DNA of 64,000 nt from Gammaproteobacteria bacterium (GCA_009840545.1 VXNM01000008.1:192339-256338); one strand, 5' to 3'. Counted from the stretch's first letter, positions 37,365 through 47,262 are shown. Program-made: numbers and translations. Notes: generated by a model not told the origin, from the sequence alone.

Positions 37365-39269
37365 TTAATTCTTAAGCTTCTCCAGCTGCTCTTCCGTCAA
37401 AAGGGAACGCAGCTGGCTAATTTGCTGCTCTGTTAACGCTCGATTCCAACTGTTATGCCAAATCAGCACAAAAGCTGCCTCAGATCTTGATTCGTCGGAC
37501 GGCAATTTGTCAAGGTACTCATAAGCAAGCCTCGGGCTAGCCATTGCCCATGCTTTACCGAGCTCCAGCAAGTATTCTTCACGATCACCTTGTGGTAATT
37601 CCTCCGCATACTCCAAAGAGATTTTCGGATTACCTTCTTGTTTAAACATCGCTGCTCCAATTGCCGCGTGAGCTCTGATCCGGGCGGGTCTTGCCCTCAC
37701 TCTAACAACCAATTCTTTTGCAATCGAAGGGTCGATAGAAGCAACTTGTACAACTATTGCCCCTTCATTGCCGATTCCAAGTTCTTTGAACGGATGCTCC
37801 AACGCCAAATTTACTAGGGTCTCCGCATTCGCTGCATTGACTCGATCCCTGATTTGGAAAAACAAGGATTCCCGAATTTCGACAACGTCCGGAGATGTCA
37901 GCCACCACCTGTAAGCCCCTACAACATCTCGGCTAGACCAGTTCCCAGCCAGATTGTTCAAGACATTCCCTCTAAGAATCGACAGGTCGGCCGATTCACT
38001 CTCAGAAAACGCTGCCGTCTCCCAATTCGACATTCGATCAAGGTATTTTGTGGCGGCAGGAGGATCTCTTACAGCCAACCAAAAGAGCGCGTTATATTCC
38101 GCACTATCCCTCAATTGTTCTGGCAAGAAATCTGGATTGTCCAGCAAGCGCTTGGGGTTCGACTTTGCCCAATTTGTAACAACCGACTCAATTACGTGCT
38201 GACCCAGTTCTTTGTCTTCGATTTTCTCCACTGCCTCTAAAGTTGCATGGATGTCACTATTAGCCCAATCCTCCGCGATGTCAAAGACTACTGAACGATT
38301 GGATAAATCCACTAGCTGTAGTGCCCGATCAAATGCAGATTGAAAACCATCTGTCTCAATAGTGACATCGAGAGCATTGTTCAGGACCTCGGTCCTTGCT
38401 CGACGGTCCGGCAATAATGCAAGCAACTGTACAAACTCATCGAAACCCTCTTTCTCAATAACAGCGAGAGCAATATCTGTCAATATGTCGTCTTGACTGA
38501 GATTGCTGTATGTGTTGTTCATCAACTGGTGCCAGCCCTTTATGGGATCTTCAAGTAGCGCTCTCTTTCGGTCGTATTCAACCAATTGATCCAACAAATA
38601 CTCTAGACCGAGTCTTGTCGCTATTTTCTCTTTGGCATCTACCGAGAGATCGTGTCTAGTTTCTAGTATTGCCGACAAGAGCGTTGGTTTATCCCGATAG
38701 TCAAAATCTCGGATGTAGTCTTCTCCGAAAACGACTGCAGCCTCAAAGTCCGAGAACGACCACTCTCGAAATATTGCCGCCAAGAGACCAAGGCGATGAG
38801 CTCGCAAGAACAATTCTGTGTGTTTGACTGCCCTCTTTGGATCTAGGGAAGCGAGTTTACGAAAAATCTCTAGCTGAACAGATTCTCGAAAATTTGTCTC
38901 TGTAATCTCTTTGGATTCGGCGAGAAGCCCCAGTGCCTCCTCAAAGGTTGCTTGCTTCAAGAGATTGTCGAGTGCGACTGACCGAGCGAAATTGGTACGT
39001 AAACTCAGAAGACTCCCAAGGTCGCCTTGATGTTGCAAGGCCTCGGAACTGTGATTGTCCTTCCCCAAATGTGATCGCAATGCGACATCAGTGGCATTGC
39101 GGTCTGGTGTGTCCGAAAAAGGTCGCGAGATGTCATTGTTCATGAGCAGAAAGCTCAATACTAAAGCCGCCACTATTGCGACTGCCGGCACGATGACCAA
39201 CAATGTCCCACGGAGCAGAGTGGATCGTGACTTTCTGCTGACCGACCCGCTTTTGTCTCTTTCCTTCAT
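37365..39269 (-). CDS. Membrane-anchored alpha-solenoid repeat protein, paralogue C
   Basis: The 634-residue protein has a basic N-terminus and one membrane segment (about residues 20-44, LLVIVPAVAIVAALVLSFLLM). The body repeats the array's signature in weaker form: EWSFSDFEAAVVFGE, DWANSDIHATLEAVEKI, NWAKSNPKRLLDNPDFLP, NWSSRDVVGAYRWWLTS, AWAMASPRLAYEYLDKLP. The end, WNRALTEQQISQLRSLL, corresponds to the LS.EQM..VSSML segment in A and B. The function is unknown. ATG 39269 overlaps the stop of the gene at 39266 (ATGA), so C and D are translated together and probably cooperate. Confidence 0.8.
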   Translation of the reverse strand: MKERDKSGSVSRKSRSTLLRGTLLVIVPAVAIVAALVLSFLLMNNDISRPFSDTPDRNATDVALRSHLGKDNHSSEALQHQGDLGSLLSLRTNFARSVALDNLLKQATFEEALGLLAESKEITETNFRESVQLEIFRKLASLDPKRAVKHTELFLRAHRLGLLAAIFREWSFSDFEAAVVFGEDYIRDFDYRDKPTLLSAILETRHDLSVDAKEKIATRLGLEYLLDQLVEYDRKRALLEDPIKGWHQLMNNTYSNLSQDDILTDIALAVIEKEGFDEFVQLLALLPDRRARTEVLNNALDVTIETDGFQSAFDRALQLVDLSNRSVVFDIAEDWANSDIHATLEAVEKIEDKELGQHVIESVVTNWAKSNPKRLLDNPDFLPEQLRDSAEYNALFWLAVRDPPAATKYLDRMSNWETAAFSESESADLSILRGNVLNNLAGNWSSRDVVGAYRWWLTSPDVVEIRESLFFQIRDRVNAANAETLVNLALEHPFKELGIGNEGAIVVQVASIDPSIAKELVVRVRARPARIRAHAAIGAAMFKQEGNPKISLEYAEELPQGDREEYLLELGKAWAMASPRLAYEYLDKLPSDESRSEAAFVLIWHNSWNRALTEQQISQLRSLLTEEQLEKLKN

Positions 39270-41077
39270 TGGTTCGAGATGTGAGCTTTGATTTTCTCGA
39301 TCTGTTGCTCGGAGAAATATCGATGTGGCGTGTCACGAAAAAAGAAACCATGCCACAAGAGCTGATTGGCAGCTTCGGTCCTGAGGTCCTCGCTGGGAAG
39401 TGCATCTAATGATTCAAACAAACCGACGCGATCCCAATACGCCCAACGGTCAACCAGGTTGAGGTAGTAGTCCTCCTGAATTGAGGCTGAGAGTTCCCGT
39501 CCGAGTTCAATCGCTCTATCTGCCTCACCACGCCTTATGAGTACTTGAGCTACTGAAGAATAGGCTCGTAGCTTGGTAGGCACATGATTTCGAACACGCA
39601 CGAGCATGGAGATTGCGTCTTCGACATCGAACTCTGCGATCTTTACAACGACGCTAGCTTCGTGTCCCTCTCTATCTGCATCAATTGGCAGACTCAATGC
39701 AGTCTCAAATGCTAGCTCTTGATCTTCCAGAACCAAGTCATGAATTAACCACAAGAACAATTCTTGCCTATGCGAATCGTCTAGCTCCAGAACCCATTCG
39801 AGCGCAGCGCGTACGTCGGTGCGCGACCAGCTTGAAACTACCGCAAAACCGTAATCTCCAATACCGCCTGGCATCTCCAGCATCAGTTTCACAGCTTCTT
39901 CTGGAGAGATTGCCACAATGCTTACCAAAATATCCTGTTTTGCTTCCCGTTGCACGTCGGGAGGAAGCCTGTCTAAATTCTGCAAGAGTTCGTAGGGTTT
40001 CTCTGATGCCCATCCACTCGCGACCCGTCTGATCAGCGAATTGCGCAGAATTCCGTGCTCAAGTGCGGAGACTGCTTGAAGAGCTTCCATCGGAGCGGTA
40101 TCCACCCAGGCACTGACTACAGGGTGCAGAGCATCGTCCCTGAGATGGCTGCGGAAACTTCGAACAAGATCAAAAGTTGCTCGAGGTTCCTTTTCGGCCA
40201 GCTTTCTCAATGCGCTATACAAGACTCCCCTTCCGGATTTCATGCTTGAGATCGAATCTTCGACCGTGAGGATGACCGCTCCTCCTTCACTCAAACACCA
40301 ACGCTCCAATATTTCGGAAAGGGACTGGATTTGCTCATCATCGTCCTGATTGTCAGTCGTCATTGCAAGCCAAGCGGCTTGGGGGTCGTTGACTGCGAGG
40401 GACAAATTGGACTTCTCCAACAATTCGAGACCGAGTTCTCTGTATCCCAGCTGTGTTGCAAACTCAAGAATCTGATTGGACGACCACTCGCTTCTAGTCT
40501 GCAAGATCGCTTCGAATGCAACTCTTCCATCAGACCGATGGAGATTAGCTGCGTGCTTCGTTGCTGTTTCAAATTCGCTAAGTGCCCATTCGCGAAAAAC
40601 TGCTTTTAAAAGCACGGGGCGTTGATTCCATACCACTTTCAAAGCGTGGGTCAATGCCGCAGAGGGATCAATTACTGCGAATCTACTAAATATTTCAGCC
40701 TGAGTTGCAAGTTTGCGACTGGGATTTGGTATGTCCTCTGCCTGCTCGAGCAAGTCAAGAATCCGATGTTGATCGGCGTCAATCAACATCGCTCGAAGAG
40801 CCACAGACCTGGCATAGTCGCTCTTGAATAGACCTAGGTCTTGAATTTCGTTACGCGAGTGCGATCCCGATCGCGCACCGTATGAGGAACTGCTAACCCC
40901 TTTGCGAGGCAAGTGATTCTGAGCAAGGGGTACCGTGAGACTGTTCTCCTTGAGGATGACATCGACCGTAAGTAGCTGTGTCGAAGCATCGGCAAAAGAC
41001 GCTGTTCCAACGAAGAGCACTGTCAGAGCGATTGCAAAAGGACGTACTGAACTAGTCATAGAGAGTTGGAGTTCCAT
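39266..41077 (-). CDS. Exported alpha-solenoid repeat protein, paralogue D
   Basis: The 603-residue protein has a signal-peptide-like N-terminus (RPFAIALTVLFVGTASFADAS); the start may be ATG 41077 or ATG 41059. Repeats include EWALSEFETATKHAAN, AWVDTAPMEALQAVSALE, GWASEKPYELLQNLDRLP, SWSRTDVRAALEWVLELD and RWAYWDRVGLFESLDALP. The end (FFRDTPHRYFSEQQIEKI) matches the ends of A, B and C. Unlike the other copies it seems to be released into the periplasm rather than anchored. ATG 41077 overlaps the stop of a 73-codon upstream frame (TAATG), which may be chance. It is the first gene of the D-C pair. Confidence 0.8.
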   Translation of the reverse strand: MELQLSMTSSVRPFAIALTVLFVGTASFADASTQLLTVDVILKENSLTVPLAQNHLPRKGVSSSSYGARSGSHSRNEIQDLGLFKSDYARSVALRAMLIDADQHRILDLLEQAEDIPNPSRKLATQAEIFSRFAVIDPSAALTHALKVVWNQRPVLLKAVFREWALSEFETATKHAANLHRSDGRVAFEAILQTRSEWSSNQILEFATQLGYRELGLELLEKSNLSLAVNDPQAAWLAMTTDNQDDDEQIQSLSEILERWCLSEGGAVILTVEDSISSMKSGRGVLYSALRKLAEKEPRATFDLVRSFRSHLRDDALHPVVSAWVDTAPMEALQAVSALEHGILRNSLIRRVASGWASEKPYELLQNLDRLPPDVQREAKQDILVSIVAISPEEAVKLMLEMPGGIGDYGFAVVSSWSRTDVRAALEWVLELDDSHRQELFLWLIHDLVLEDQELAFETALSLPIDADREGHEASVVVKIAEFDVEDAISMLVRVRNHVPTKLRAYSSVAQVLIRRGEADRAIELGRELSASIQEDYYLNLVDRWAYWDRVGLFESLDALPSEDLRTEAANQLLWHGFFFRDTPHRYFSEQQIEKIKAHISNQ

Positions 41078-41663
41078 TACTGGATTTCTTTTCTGTTTAC
41101 AGCTATTAGTTCAAAACTTAAGCAGCACAGGCTAAAAGCATTCTCACAAATTGAACCACAAGAAAGCCGCCAAATGTGATCTTCGCGCCCAATCAATTGA
41201 CTCACATCTGCACAGCCATACCATGCACCCAATTGCTTCAATTGAACGAAAATTTCGCTGCCTATCGTGTCGAGAACGCAATACATAGTAGAGATCAAAT
41301 TCCTAGGAATGACCGTGTTAAGCAGACCCTCGCTTTCTAATCAGAGAGAATCCTCTTTAACACGATCCTGTTGCAACGATCGGTGTTTAGAGAACTATAC
41401 AGTCGCTCATGCTTGTTGCGAAAGTCGACAAGCCCCGGGGCCAAAGTAGGAACAAGCATGAACTTGATCTTTAGACTTTCGCATCAACGGCCATTGTTCT
41501 TTCATAAGCCTTACTCACTCCACAGATCGTTCACAGACATTTGACGTACTCGCAGCGAAATCGCACACTGGTTCGTACGAGCTCGACTAGCGAAATTCGG
41601 AACCTAGGCAAACTGGTTCTTCATGTTGGTTACACTTTTACAAGGCTGGTGTGAGTCTCTCGT
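41078..41663. other. Intergenic region between the solenoid array and rnt
   Basis: 586 bases with divergent genes on both sides. A leftward 73-codon frame (41077-41298) ends in a TAATG overlap with the gene at 41077 and has a plausible composition, but no other support. An 11-bp inverted repeat at 41408-41462 is listed separately. Nothing else is recognised. Confidence 0.55.
41408..41462. repeat. Perfect 11-bp inverted repeat
   Basis: TCATGCTTGTT (41408-41418) and AACAAGCATGA (41452-41462) are exact complements around a 33-base loop that contains a GGCCCCGGGG-like GC-rich core. No T tract follows on either side. It may be a protein-binding site, a small RNA structure or the residue of a mobile element. 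Confidence 0.5.
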
Positions 41664-42275
41664 ATGGAACTTAGTGAACGCTTCAGAGGATTCCTGCCAG
41701 TCGTCGTTGACGTGGAGACAGCTGGAGTATCGGCGACTCGCCACGCGTTGCTTGAATTGGCGGTTGTCACATTGGACTGGATCGACGACTCCCTACAACA
41801 TAAGAGTACGAGCACCTGGTCGATCGCACCTCATGAATCTACTGAAGTGGACACAGAGTCTTTGAACTTCAATCAAATCGATCCGTACGATCCGCAGCGA
41901 ATAGCACAACCCGAGGATGTATGCATTCGTGAGTGTTTTAGATTAGTCCGAAAAGAGCTGAGAGAGAACAACTGCAAACGAGCTCTGCTTACCGGTCACA
42001 ATGCGCACTTTGATCGCCAGTTCTTGAAGGCAGCACAAGACAGAAACTCCATTGGGCGAGATCCATTCCACCCCTTTACCGTGCTGGATACTGCTTCCCT
42101 ATCTATGCTGACTTTTGGACACTCAGTTCTTCGAATAGCATGCGACCGAGCTGGGGTGAAATACGACTCTGAACGTGCGCACTCAGCGACTTACGATGCT
42201 GTAGTAACGGCAGAGCTGTTTTGCAACATCATGAATCGTTCAGATTTCAAGCCGATCTGGCCAACTGAATACTAG
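41664..42275 (+). CDS. rnt: Ribonuclease T
   Basis: The 203-residue DEDDh 3'-5' exonuclease trims the 3' ends of tRNA and other stable RNAs. It opens with the family-typical LSERFRGFLPVVVDVETAG (Asp16, Glu18), then has TGHNAHFDRQFL and HSATYDAVVTAELF with the catalytic His and Asp. Length fits E. coli RNase T (215). ATG 41664 begins directly at the conserved opening. In gammaproteobacteria rnt is often near grxD, and here grxD lies about 750 bases downstream on the other strand. Confidence 0.95.
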   Translation: MELSERFRGFLPVVVDVETAGVSATRHALLELAVVTLDWIDDSLQHKSTSTWSIAPHESTEVDTESLNFNQIDPYDPQRIAQPEDVCIRECFRLVRKELRENNCKRALLTGHNAHFDRQFLKAAQDRNSIGRDPFHPFTVLDTASLSMLTFGHSVLRIACDRAGVKYDSERAHSATYDAVVTAELFCNIMNRSDFKPIWPTEY

Positions 42276-42323
42276 GAGGGCCAGACGTTGCATCCTGCTC
42301 GCAATGAGAGGGTGCGAATCTCT

Positions 42324-42833
42324 TTAGTCACTATCCTCGTTCGAATTCGATTCCTTCACTGAGGAATCTGAACTGTTGAGCACCATGACGTGTTCTTCAT
42401 CTTCGGCGTTCACGACAGCGATCTCAAGTTCATCCTCCGACTTACGTTGGTAGCTCAGTTTCTTCAGCGGTCCCTCATCTTCTGCCTCGAATGCAATCAT
42501 TTGCTCTTTGGTCTCGACCAAACGCATTGACTGCCTGCCGTATTCACCTGGTTCCATGCCCGGACCCCACTGCTGAAATCGCAACCGGAAACTGTCCTCG
42601 TGCTCTTCGATGACGACTATCTCGACCATCATCATTTCCTCTCCGCTTCGCATTCGAACCAACGCCTGAATCGATCCTGCCTTGGGTTCGTTCCACGTTT
42701 CCTCAAGTTCCATTGGCCCAAAATCGCCAACCCAAGTACCTGTCAGCCACTCGAGGTCTTCGATTTCGGATGCATAAGCAGACATCGCGAAGAACAATAT
42801 GATCCCGCTGCCGAAGTTCCAAATTTTCCCCAT
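42324..42833 (-). CDS. DUF6265-like exported protein
   Basis: The protein has 169 residues from ATG 42833, preceded by AGGAGG at seven bases. A signal-peptide-like start (IWNFGSGIILFFAMSAYAS) leads into LEWLTGTWVGDFGPMELEETW, the pattern of DUF6265, a lipocalin-like small beta-barrel family. The C-terminus is very acidic and serine-rich. The function is unknown. It lies between rnt and grxD and is convergent with rnt. Confidence 0.78.
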   Translation of the reverse strand: MGKIWNFGSGIILFFAMSAYASEIEDLEWLTGTWVGDFGPMELEETWNEPKAGSIQALVRMRSGEEMMMVEIVVIEEHEDSFRLRFQQWGPGMEPGEYGRQSMRLVETKEQMIAFEAEDEGPLKKLSYQRKSEDELEIAVVNAEDEEHVMVLNSSDSSVKESNSNEDSD

Positions 42834-43021
42834 GGTTATTCCTCCTAAGATAGTCGGCACACTGCCGTCTCAACGGTGTTTGAGAACTGTTTTGTATATG
42901 CCCCAGCCGTTTAACTGATGGTGCTTAACCAACGTGAACGTGCTGTAGTTGAAGCTTGCGGTCACACGCCGTCCGGATTCGTCGCTCCAGTTGGATTGGC
43001 GATGACTTCAGTGGATGTTTA

Positions 43022-43360
43022 TCAGTCGGATTCTTGTGTCTGCTCAGCGGCGGAATCCAATAACGGTTTCAGTTCGCCGCTCTCGTGCATCTCCGAAACG
43101 ATATCGCATCCCCCAATCAGCTCACCTTGGACGTAGAGCTGTGGAAACGTCGGCCAATTTGCCACAATGGGCAAGGTTTGCCGTATTGCAGGATTGCTCA
43201 GAATGTCGACATAGGCGAAGCGCTGTCCACAATCCATCAAACATTGAACTGTCCTTGCGGAAAAGCCACATTGAGGTGCATTTGGCGATCCTTTCATATA
43301 CAAAAGAATAGGATTGTTGGATATCTGATCTTTGATTGCCGCTTGAATGTCGTCTGTCAT
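43022..43360 (-). CDS. grxD: Monothiol glutaredoxin, CGFS type
   Basis: The 112-residue protein has MKGSPNAPQCGFSARTVQ, the CGFS active site of the Grx4 class, followed by WPTFPQLYVQGELIGGCDIV for glutathione binding. These proteins carry 2Fe-2S clusters and pass them to target proteins in the cytosol, often with BolA partners. Length matches E. coli GrxD (115). ATG 43360 begins DDIQAAIKDQI, the normal start. Confidence 0.96.
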   Translation of the reverse strand: MTDDIQAAIKDQISNNPILLYMKGSPNAPQCGFSARTVQCLMDCGQRFAYVDILSNPAIRQTLPIVANWPTFPQLYVQGELIGGCDIVSEMHESGELKPLLDSAAEQTQESD

Positions 43361-43514
43361 GAGTGAGCCTAATCCGATACATCTCTTTAACTATTCTACT
43401 GTCAGCAAGCAGGAATCTCCGAAATGCTCTTCGAGGCTTGAGTCGACTCGCCCCATTTTCGACCGAAAAACAAGCTGTGCTTATCATTTGAGCAACTGTA
43501 TACAAAGCGACCCT

Positions 43515-44630
43515 ATGAATTACGGACCTGAGACTTCGTCTACTCTGCTAGCGGCTATGGCGAGTGGCATTGGTGAGCTAGTGTTTCTGTCGAAAGAATG
43601 GATCGAAGAGATTCGACGAGTGCTGAATTCGGAAGCCCGCAGGCGAGCAAGCCAGTTAGCGGATCTCGGCAGCTTTACCGTATGTGAAGTGGCGGTAAAC
43701 GCCCCGGCATACCTGCGATGCGGAGGCCGGATGGCATGGAACGCGGTGTTTGAGAACGCCTCAGTCTTTGTAAACGAGGGTGAGCTTCCGGCACAACAGT
43801 GCGACTTGAAAGTTGTTGGTGACCACTCCTTGATGAGCAACTTGGCACGGATCCAATACGACAACCGTGATCCCAAAATTGTGTCGTCGGCGCAGACTAG
43901 ACTCGTCAAGGTAGGAAGGTGGCAAATTGAGGGTTCCATTCCATCCCATCCGGCTCTTGCGCAGGCACTGCGGTTCACCCATGATGAGATGGCGCAAAGA
44001 ACCATGCCTCGGTTCGTCTGGATGTCGCCTGAATGGGTAATGTGTACCCGCCACATCGTCTCGACTCGGGCCCTCTCGGACAAGTATCGCCACGATCTAA
44101 AGGATGTTGACTACACGTTTGCTGAAGAATTCGTCAATCCTCCCAGATATGCGTTTCCCGACGGAAAGCCAGCTGGATTCTGGGTCCGCTGCGACAAAGG
44201 CTCGATCACAGTTGGTTCCGGCAGCTTGCCCGATCATCTTCAACCGGCGAATTTTCAAAACAAAGGTGAATATGTACCGGTGGTACCAGTCGGCCGAACC
44301 GTGGAGGCATCGATGAACGAAGAGGATCGATCGGAGCAACGAGACTATTCACGTACTGCGTTCCGTCACGATACCGACAAGGGAGAGGAACCCTTTTTTC
44401 AGCAGTCGTTCAACGGCGATCATCCTGAAATGCCTCCGGCACTTGCAAGAGTCATGGCTGTCCTGCACGACGAACTGTCGAAACGGTCCTCTGGAGAACT
44501 TCCGAAGGACTACACCGATGTGCGGGAGCAATGGAGCAGCGCGCCACGATTTGATCGCGACGAAAACTACGATCCCACTTGGTTGAAGTACGACGAATTT
44601 GATATCTACGGTCGCCCTCTGGACCAATAG
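43515..44630 (+). CDS. Protein of unknown function, divergent from grxD
   Basis: The protein has 371 residues from ATG 43515; an earlier in-frame start at 43347 would run through the grxD promoter and give an unlikely sequence. It has no clear signal peptide, and I recognise no family. Visible features are a possible amphipathic helix at EWIEEIRRVLNSEARRRASQL, a central region with PAYLRCGGRMAWNAVFENA and MPRFVWMSPEWVM, a stretch AGFWVRCDKGSITVGSG, and an acidic C-terminus rich in Asp, Tyr and Arg ending EFDIYGRPLDQ. Composition and codon use look like those of its neighbours, so it is probably a long-resident gene. Confidence 0.7.
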   Translation: MNYGPETSSTLLAAMASGIGELVFLSKEWIEEIRRVLNSEARRRASQLADLGSFTVCEVAVNAPAYLRCGGRMAWNAVFENASVFVNEGELPAQQCDLKVVGDHSLMSNLARIQYDNRDPKIVSSAQTRLVKVGRWQIEGSIPSHPALAQALRFTHDEMAQRTMPRFVWMSPEWVMCTRHIVSTRALSDKYRHDLKDVDYTFAEEFVNPPRYAFPDGKPAGFWVRCDKGSITVGSGSLPDHLQPANFQNKGEYVPVVPVGRTVEASMNEEDRSEQRDYSRTAFRHDTDKGEEPFFQQSFNGDHPEMPPALARVMAVLHDELSKRSSGELPKDYTDVREQWSSAPRFDRDENYDPTWLKYDEFDIYGRPLDQ

Positions 44631-44747
44631 TCAAGCTGCCTTATATTGAATTTTTCTCAACTTAAAACGCAAACTTGCATCAGCGTCTCGTGGAACTCCT
44701 AAGGTCCTTGTAGACCAAAAGGACAAGCCCATGATGGACAAGGCTTT

Positions 44748-45896
44748 GTGACTCAGATATTCGACTTCGACTCCGTCATCGATCGCAAGAACTGGGACAG
44801 TGTCAAGTGGAGCAAGTATGCAGACCGCGACGTGCTCCCCTTCTGGGTTGCAGACATGGACTTTGCTACTCCCTATTTCATTATTGACGCTGTTCGCGAA
44901 CGACTAGAACATCCGATTCTCGGCTACACCTCCGCTCCGCAGGATCTTGAAGACGCCTTCGTCGCCTGGATTGCACGGCAATTCAATTGGGCTGTCGATC
45001 CAGAATGGGTAATTCCGATAACGGCTGTAGTTCCCGGTCTGAATCTGAGCGTGCGATCTGTGGGCTCTGAAGGCGACCAATGCCTGATACCCGTACCGGT
45101 ATACCCGCCATTTCTCGAAGTGCCTGTCCAGAGTCACAGACGGGGTGTTTATTCTTCATTGGTCCTCGAAAATGACATGTGGCAAATGAATTTTGAAGAC
45201 ATCGCTAACAAAGCGAAGAATTGTTCGTCATTGCTTTTCTGCAATCCTCAAAACCCCACTGGTCGCGTCTTCACCGAATCCGAGCTCAGAAAACTCGGAT
45301 CGATTTGCGCGGAAACCGAGACTTTATTGATTTCCGATGAGATTCATTGGGGGCTGGTCCTCGAGCCCGCTTGTGAACACATTCCTATCGCTAGCCTTGC
45401 TTCTGAGATTGCCAACAACTCGATAACTCTAATCTCGCACACAAAAACATACAACGTGGCGGGACTCCTTTCGGCAATTGCAGTCATACCAAATCCAACA
45501 CTTCGACAACGCTTCGAGGTGCTAGTCGAACGAACCATGCCTAGTGGGTCGCCACTCTCGTACGCTGCTGGCATCGCGGCTTATAACGACACAAGCTCGT
45601 GGGTGCAAGAACTCACCGCTTATCTCCGATTGAACCGAGATCTTGTACTTACAACGATTGATTCATTGTCAACAGTCGAGGCGTTCCGAATTGAAGGTAC
45701 GCACTTGTGCTGGCTTGATGGTCGTGGCATGGGCGTGCCGGATGTAGCCGCCCACCTTGAACGACATGGTTTGGGACTGTCCGATGGGACAGAATTTGGT
45801 ACACCCGGTTTTGTTCGCATGAACTTTGCCGCTCCGAGAAAATTGCTAAGGCAGGGACTCGACCGACTTGTTGTAGCCGCGATGTCTTCTGCTTAG
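44748..45896 (+). CDS. patB: MalY/PatB-type PLP-dependent C-S lyase
   Basis: The 382-residue fold-type I aminotransferase-like enzyme belongs to the MalY/PatB group, which usually acts as a cystathionine beta-lyase. Landmarks are the start RKNWDSVKWSKY, LPFWVADMDFATP, the substrate loop VYPPF, CNPQNPTGRVF, SDEIHWGLVL and the PLP lysine in SHTKTYNVAGL. The start is GTG 44748. Activity toward cystathionine or cysteine is a family expectation; a different beta-eliminating or transaminating role is possible. It stands alone upstream of argD, separated by 205 bases. Confidence 0.9.
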   Translation: MTQIFDFDSVIDRKNWDSVKWSKYADRDVLPFWVADMDFATPYFIIDAVRERLEHPILGYTSAPQDLEDAFVAWIARQFNWAVDPEWVIPITAVVPGLNLSVRSVGSEGDQCLIPVPVYPPFLEVPVQSHRRGVYSSLVLENDMWQMNFEDIANKAKNCSSLLFCNPQNPTGRVFTESELRKLGSICAETETLLISDEIHWGLVLEPACEHIPIASLASEIANNSITLISHTKTYNVAGLLSAIAVIPNPTLRQRFEVLVERTMPSGSPLSYAAGIAAYNDTSSWVQELTAYLRLNRDLVLTTIDSLSTVEAFRIEGTHLCWLDGRGMGVPDVAAHLERHGLGLSDGTEFGTPGFVRMNFAAPRKLLRQGLDRLVVAAMSSA

Positions 45897-45965
45897 CCGA
45901 AAGAAACTAGGTGTGTTTTCAATCCACCCGTTAGCACATCAATTCATGAGTAATCTAGGAACCTC

Positions 45966-46011
45966 GACAGCACCTCAGGAAAGCAGACCACCGTGCTGAT
46001 CGGCTGCTGTC
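45966..46011. repeat. Inverted repeat upstream of argD
   Basis: GACAGCA (45966-45972) and TGCTGTC (46005-46011) pair with a 32-base loop, 90 bases before argD and 69 bases after the patB-like gene. It may end patB transcription or sit in the argD leader. There is no T run right after it. Confidence 0.35.
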
Positions 46012-46101
46012 AGTAAACTACCTCTCTCATTTTTCAGGTTCACTACGGGATCTCGTGAGCTGAATCAATGAGAAAGAACTCAAATTCATGGACAAAAAAT
46101 C

Positions 46102-47262
46102 ATGTCGGGGATAATGCAGACTTATAACCGCTATCCCGTTAGCTTCGTTCGCGGCAACGGATCTTATCTTGAAGACGATAACGGCAAGAAGTATCTTGAT
46201 GCTCTAGCAGGAATTGCAGTGTGCGGTCTGGGGCATGCGAATCCTGCAGTCGCGAAAGCGATCGAGGCTCAAGCCTCCACACTTCTGCACACATCCAACC
46301 TCTACGGAATTCCGCTGCAAGAAGCACTCGCTGAACGACTATGCGAAATATCAGGAATGGACAGTGTCTTCTTTTGCAATTCCGGAGCAGAATCAAATGA
46401 GGCGGCGCTGAAGCTTGCTCGACGCTATGGAAATGACCGGGGAATCGAGAATCCAACCGTGATAACCATGGAAGGTAGTTTTCACGGCCGGACTTTGGGA
46501 ACGCTTGCAGCTACAGGAAATGAAAAGATACAAAGTGGTTTTGAACCTCTACTTGAAGGGTTTGTTCAAGTTCCCTACGACGATGTAGACGCAATCTCTG
46601 AGTTGCCAAGCTCAAACTCTGTAGTAGCCATTCTCGTTGAACCGGTATTGGGCGAAGGAGGAGTTCGAATCCCGAACGACGACTATCTGGTTCGGTTACG
46701 CGAAATTTGTGACAAGTCGGAATGGTTGCTAATGCTGGACGAGGTTCAAACGGGTAATGGTCGAACCGGTAAGTACTTCGCGTTTCAACACACATCGATC
46801 CATCCGGACGTGGTCACGACTGCAAAAGGACTTGCTAACGGTGTGCCCATTGGTGCTTGTCTGGCACGGGGCATCGCTGCGGACACCCTTGTCCCTGGTA
46901 CGCACGCAACAACGTTTGGGGGCAATCCGCTTGCGTGCGCAGCTGGGATCGCCACGTTCGATCAATTAACCAGCGGTGTGATAGACCAAGCAGCTTCAAC
47001 AGGATCCAGAATGGTGTCGCGCCTCAAGGATGCATTGAAAGGATGCAATCAAGTGAAAGACGTTCGGGGCAAAGGCATGATGGTTGCAGTGGAATTGAAT
47101 GAACCCTGCACGGAGCTGGTATTGAGTGCGATGGAACGTGGACTCTTGCTCAACGTGGCCGCAGACTCAGTCATCCGACTCCTTCCACCTCTCAATCTAT
47201 CGCTCGAAGATGCAGACATGGTTGTTCAAATAGTCACCGATTTAATTCTCGAACGAGCATGA
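46102..47262 (+). CDS. argD: Acetylornithine aminotransferase
   Basis: The 386-residue class III PLP aminotransferase carries out the fourth step of arginine synthesis, and many homologues also serve lysine synthesis as DapC. It opens [16 protein letters not shown] and continues with [57 protein letters not shown], the PLP-lysine segment [14 protein letters not shown] and [15 protein letters not shown]. The start ATG 46102 fits. The stop overlaps the argF start by four bases (ATGA), so both are translated from one message. Confidence 0.96.
   Translation: MSGIMQTYNRYPVSFVRGNGSYLEDDNGKKYLDALAGIAVCGLGHANPAVAKAIEAQASTLLHTSNLYGIPLQEALAERLCEISGMDSVFFCNSGAESNEAALKLARRYGNDRGIENPTVITMEGSFHGRTLGTLAATGNEKIQSGFEPLLEGFVQVPYDDVDAISELPSSNSVVAILVEPVLGEGGVRIPNDDYLVRLREICDKSEWLLMLDEVQTGNGRTGKYFAFQHTSIHPDVVTTAKGLANGVPIGACLARGIAADTLVPGTHATTFGGNPLACAAGIATFDQLTSGVIDQAASTGSRMVSRLKDALKGCNQVKDVRGKGMMVAVELNEPCTELVLSAMERGLLLNVAADSVIRLLPPLNLSLEDADMVVQIVTDLILERA

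Noticed and set aside
37153-37368. Rightward 71-codon frame
   Set aside because: No ribosome-binding site and no family match; it ends inside the start of the convergent gene's 3' end.
41077-41298. Leftward 73-codon frame ending in TAATG with paralogue D
   Set aside because: The coupling is suggestive, but there is no ribosome-binding site and no recognisable sequence; it is mentioned only in the intergenic entry.
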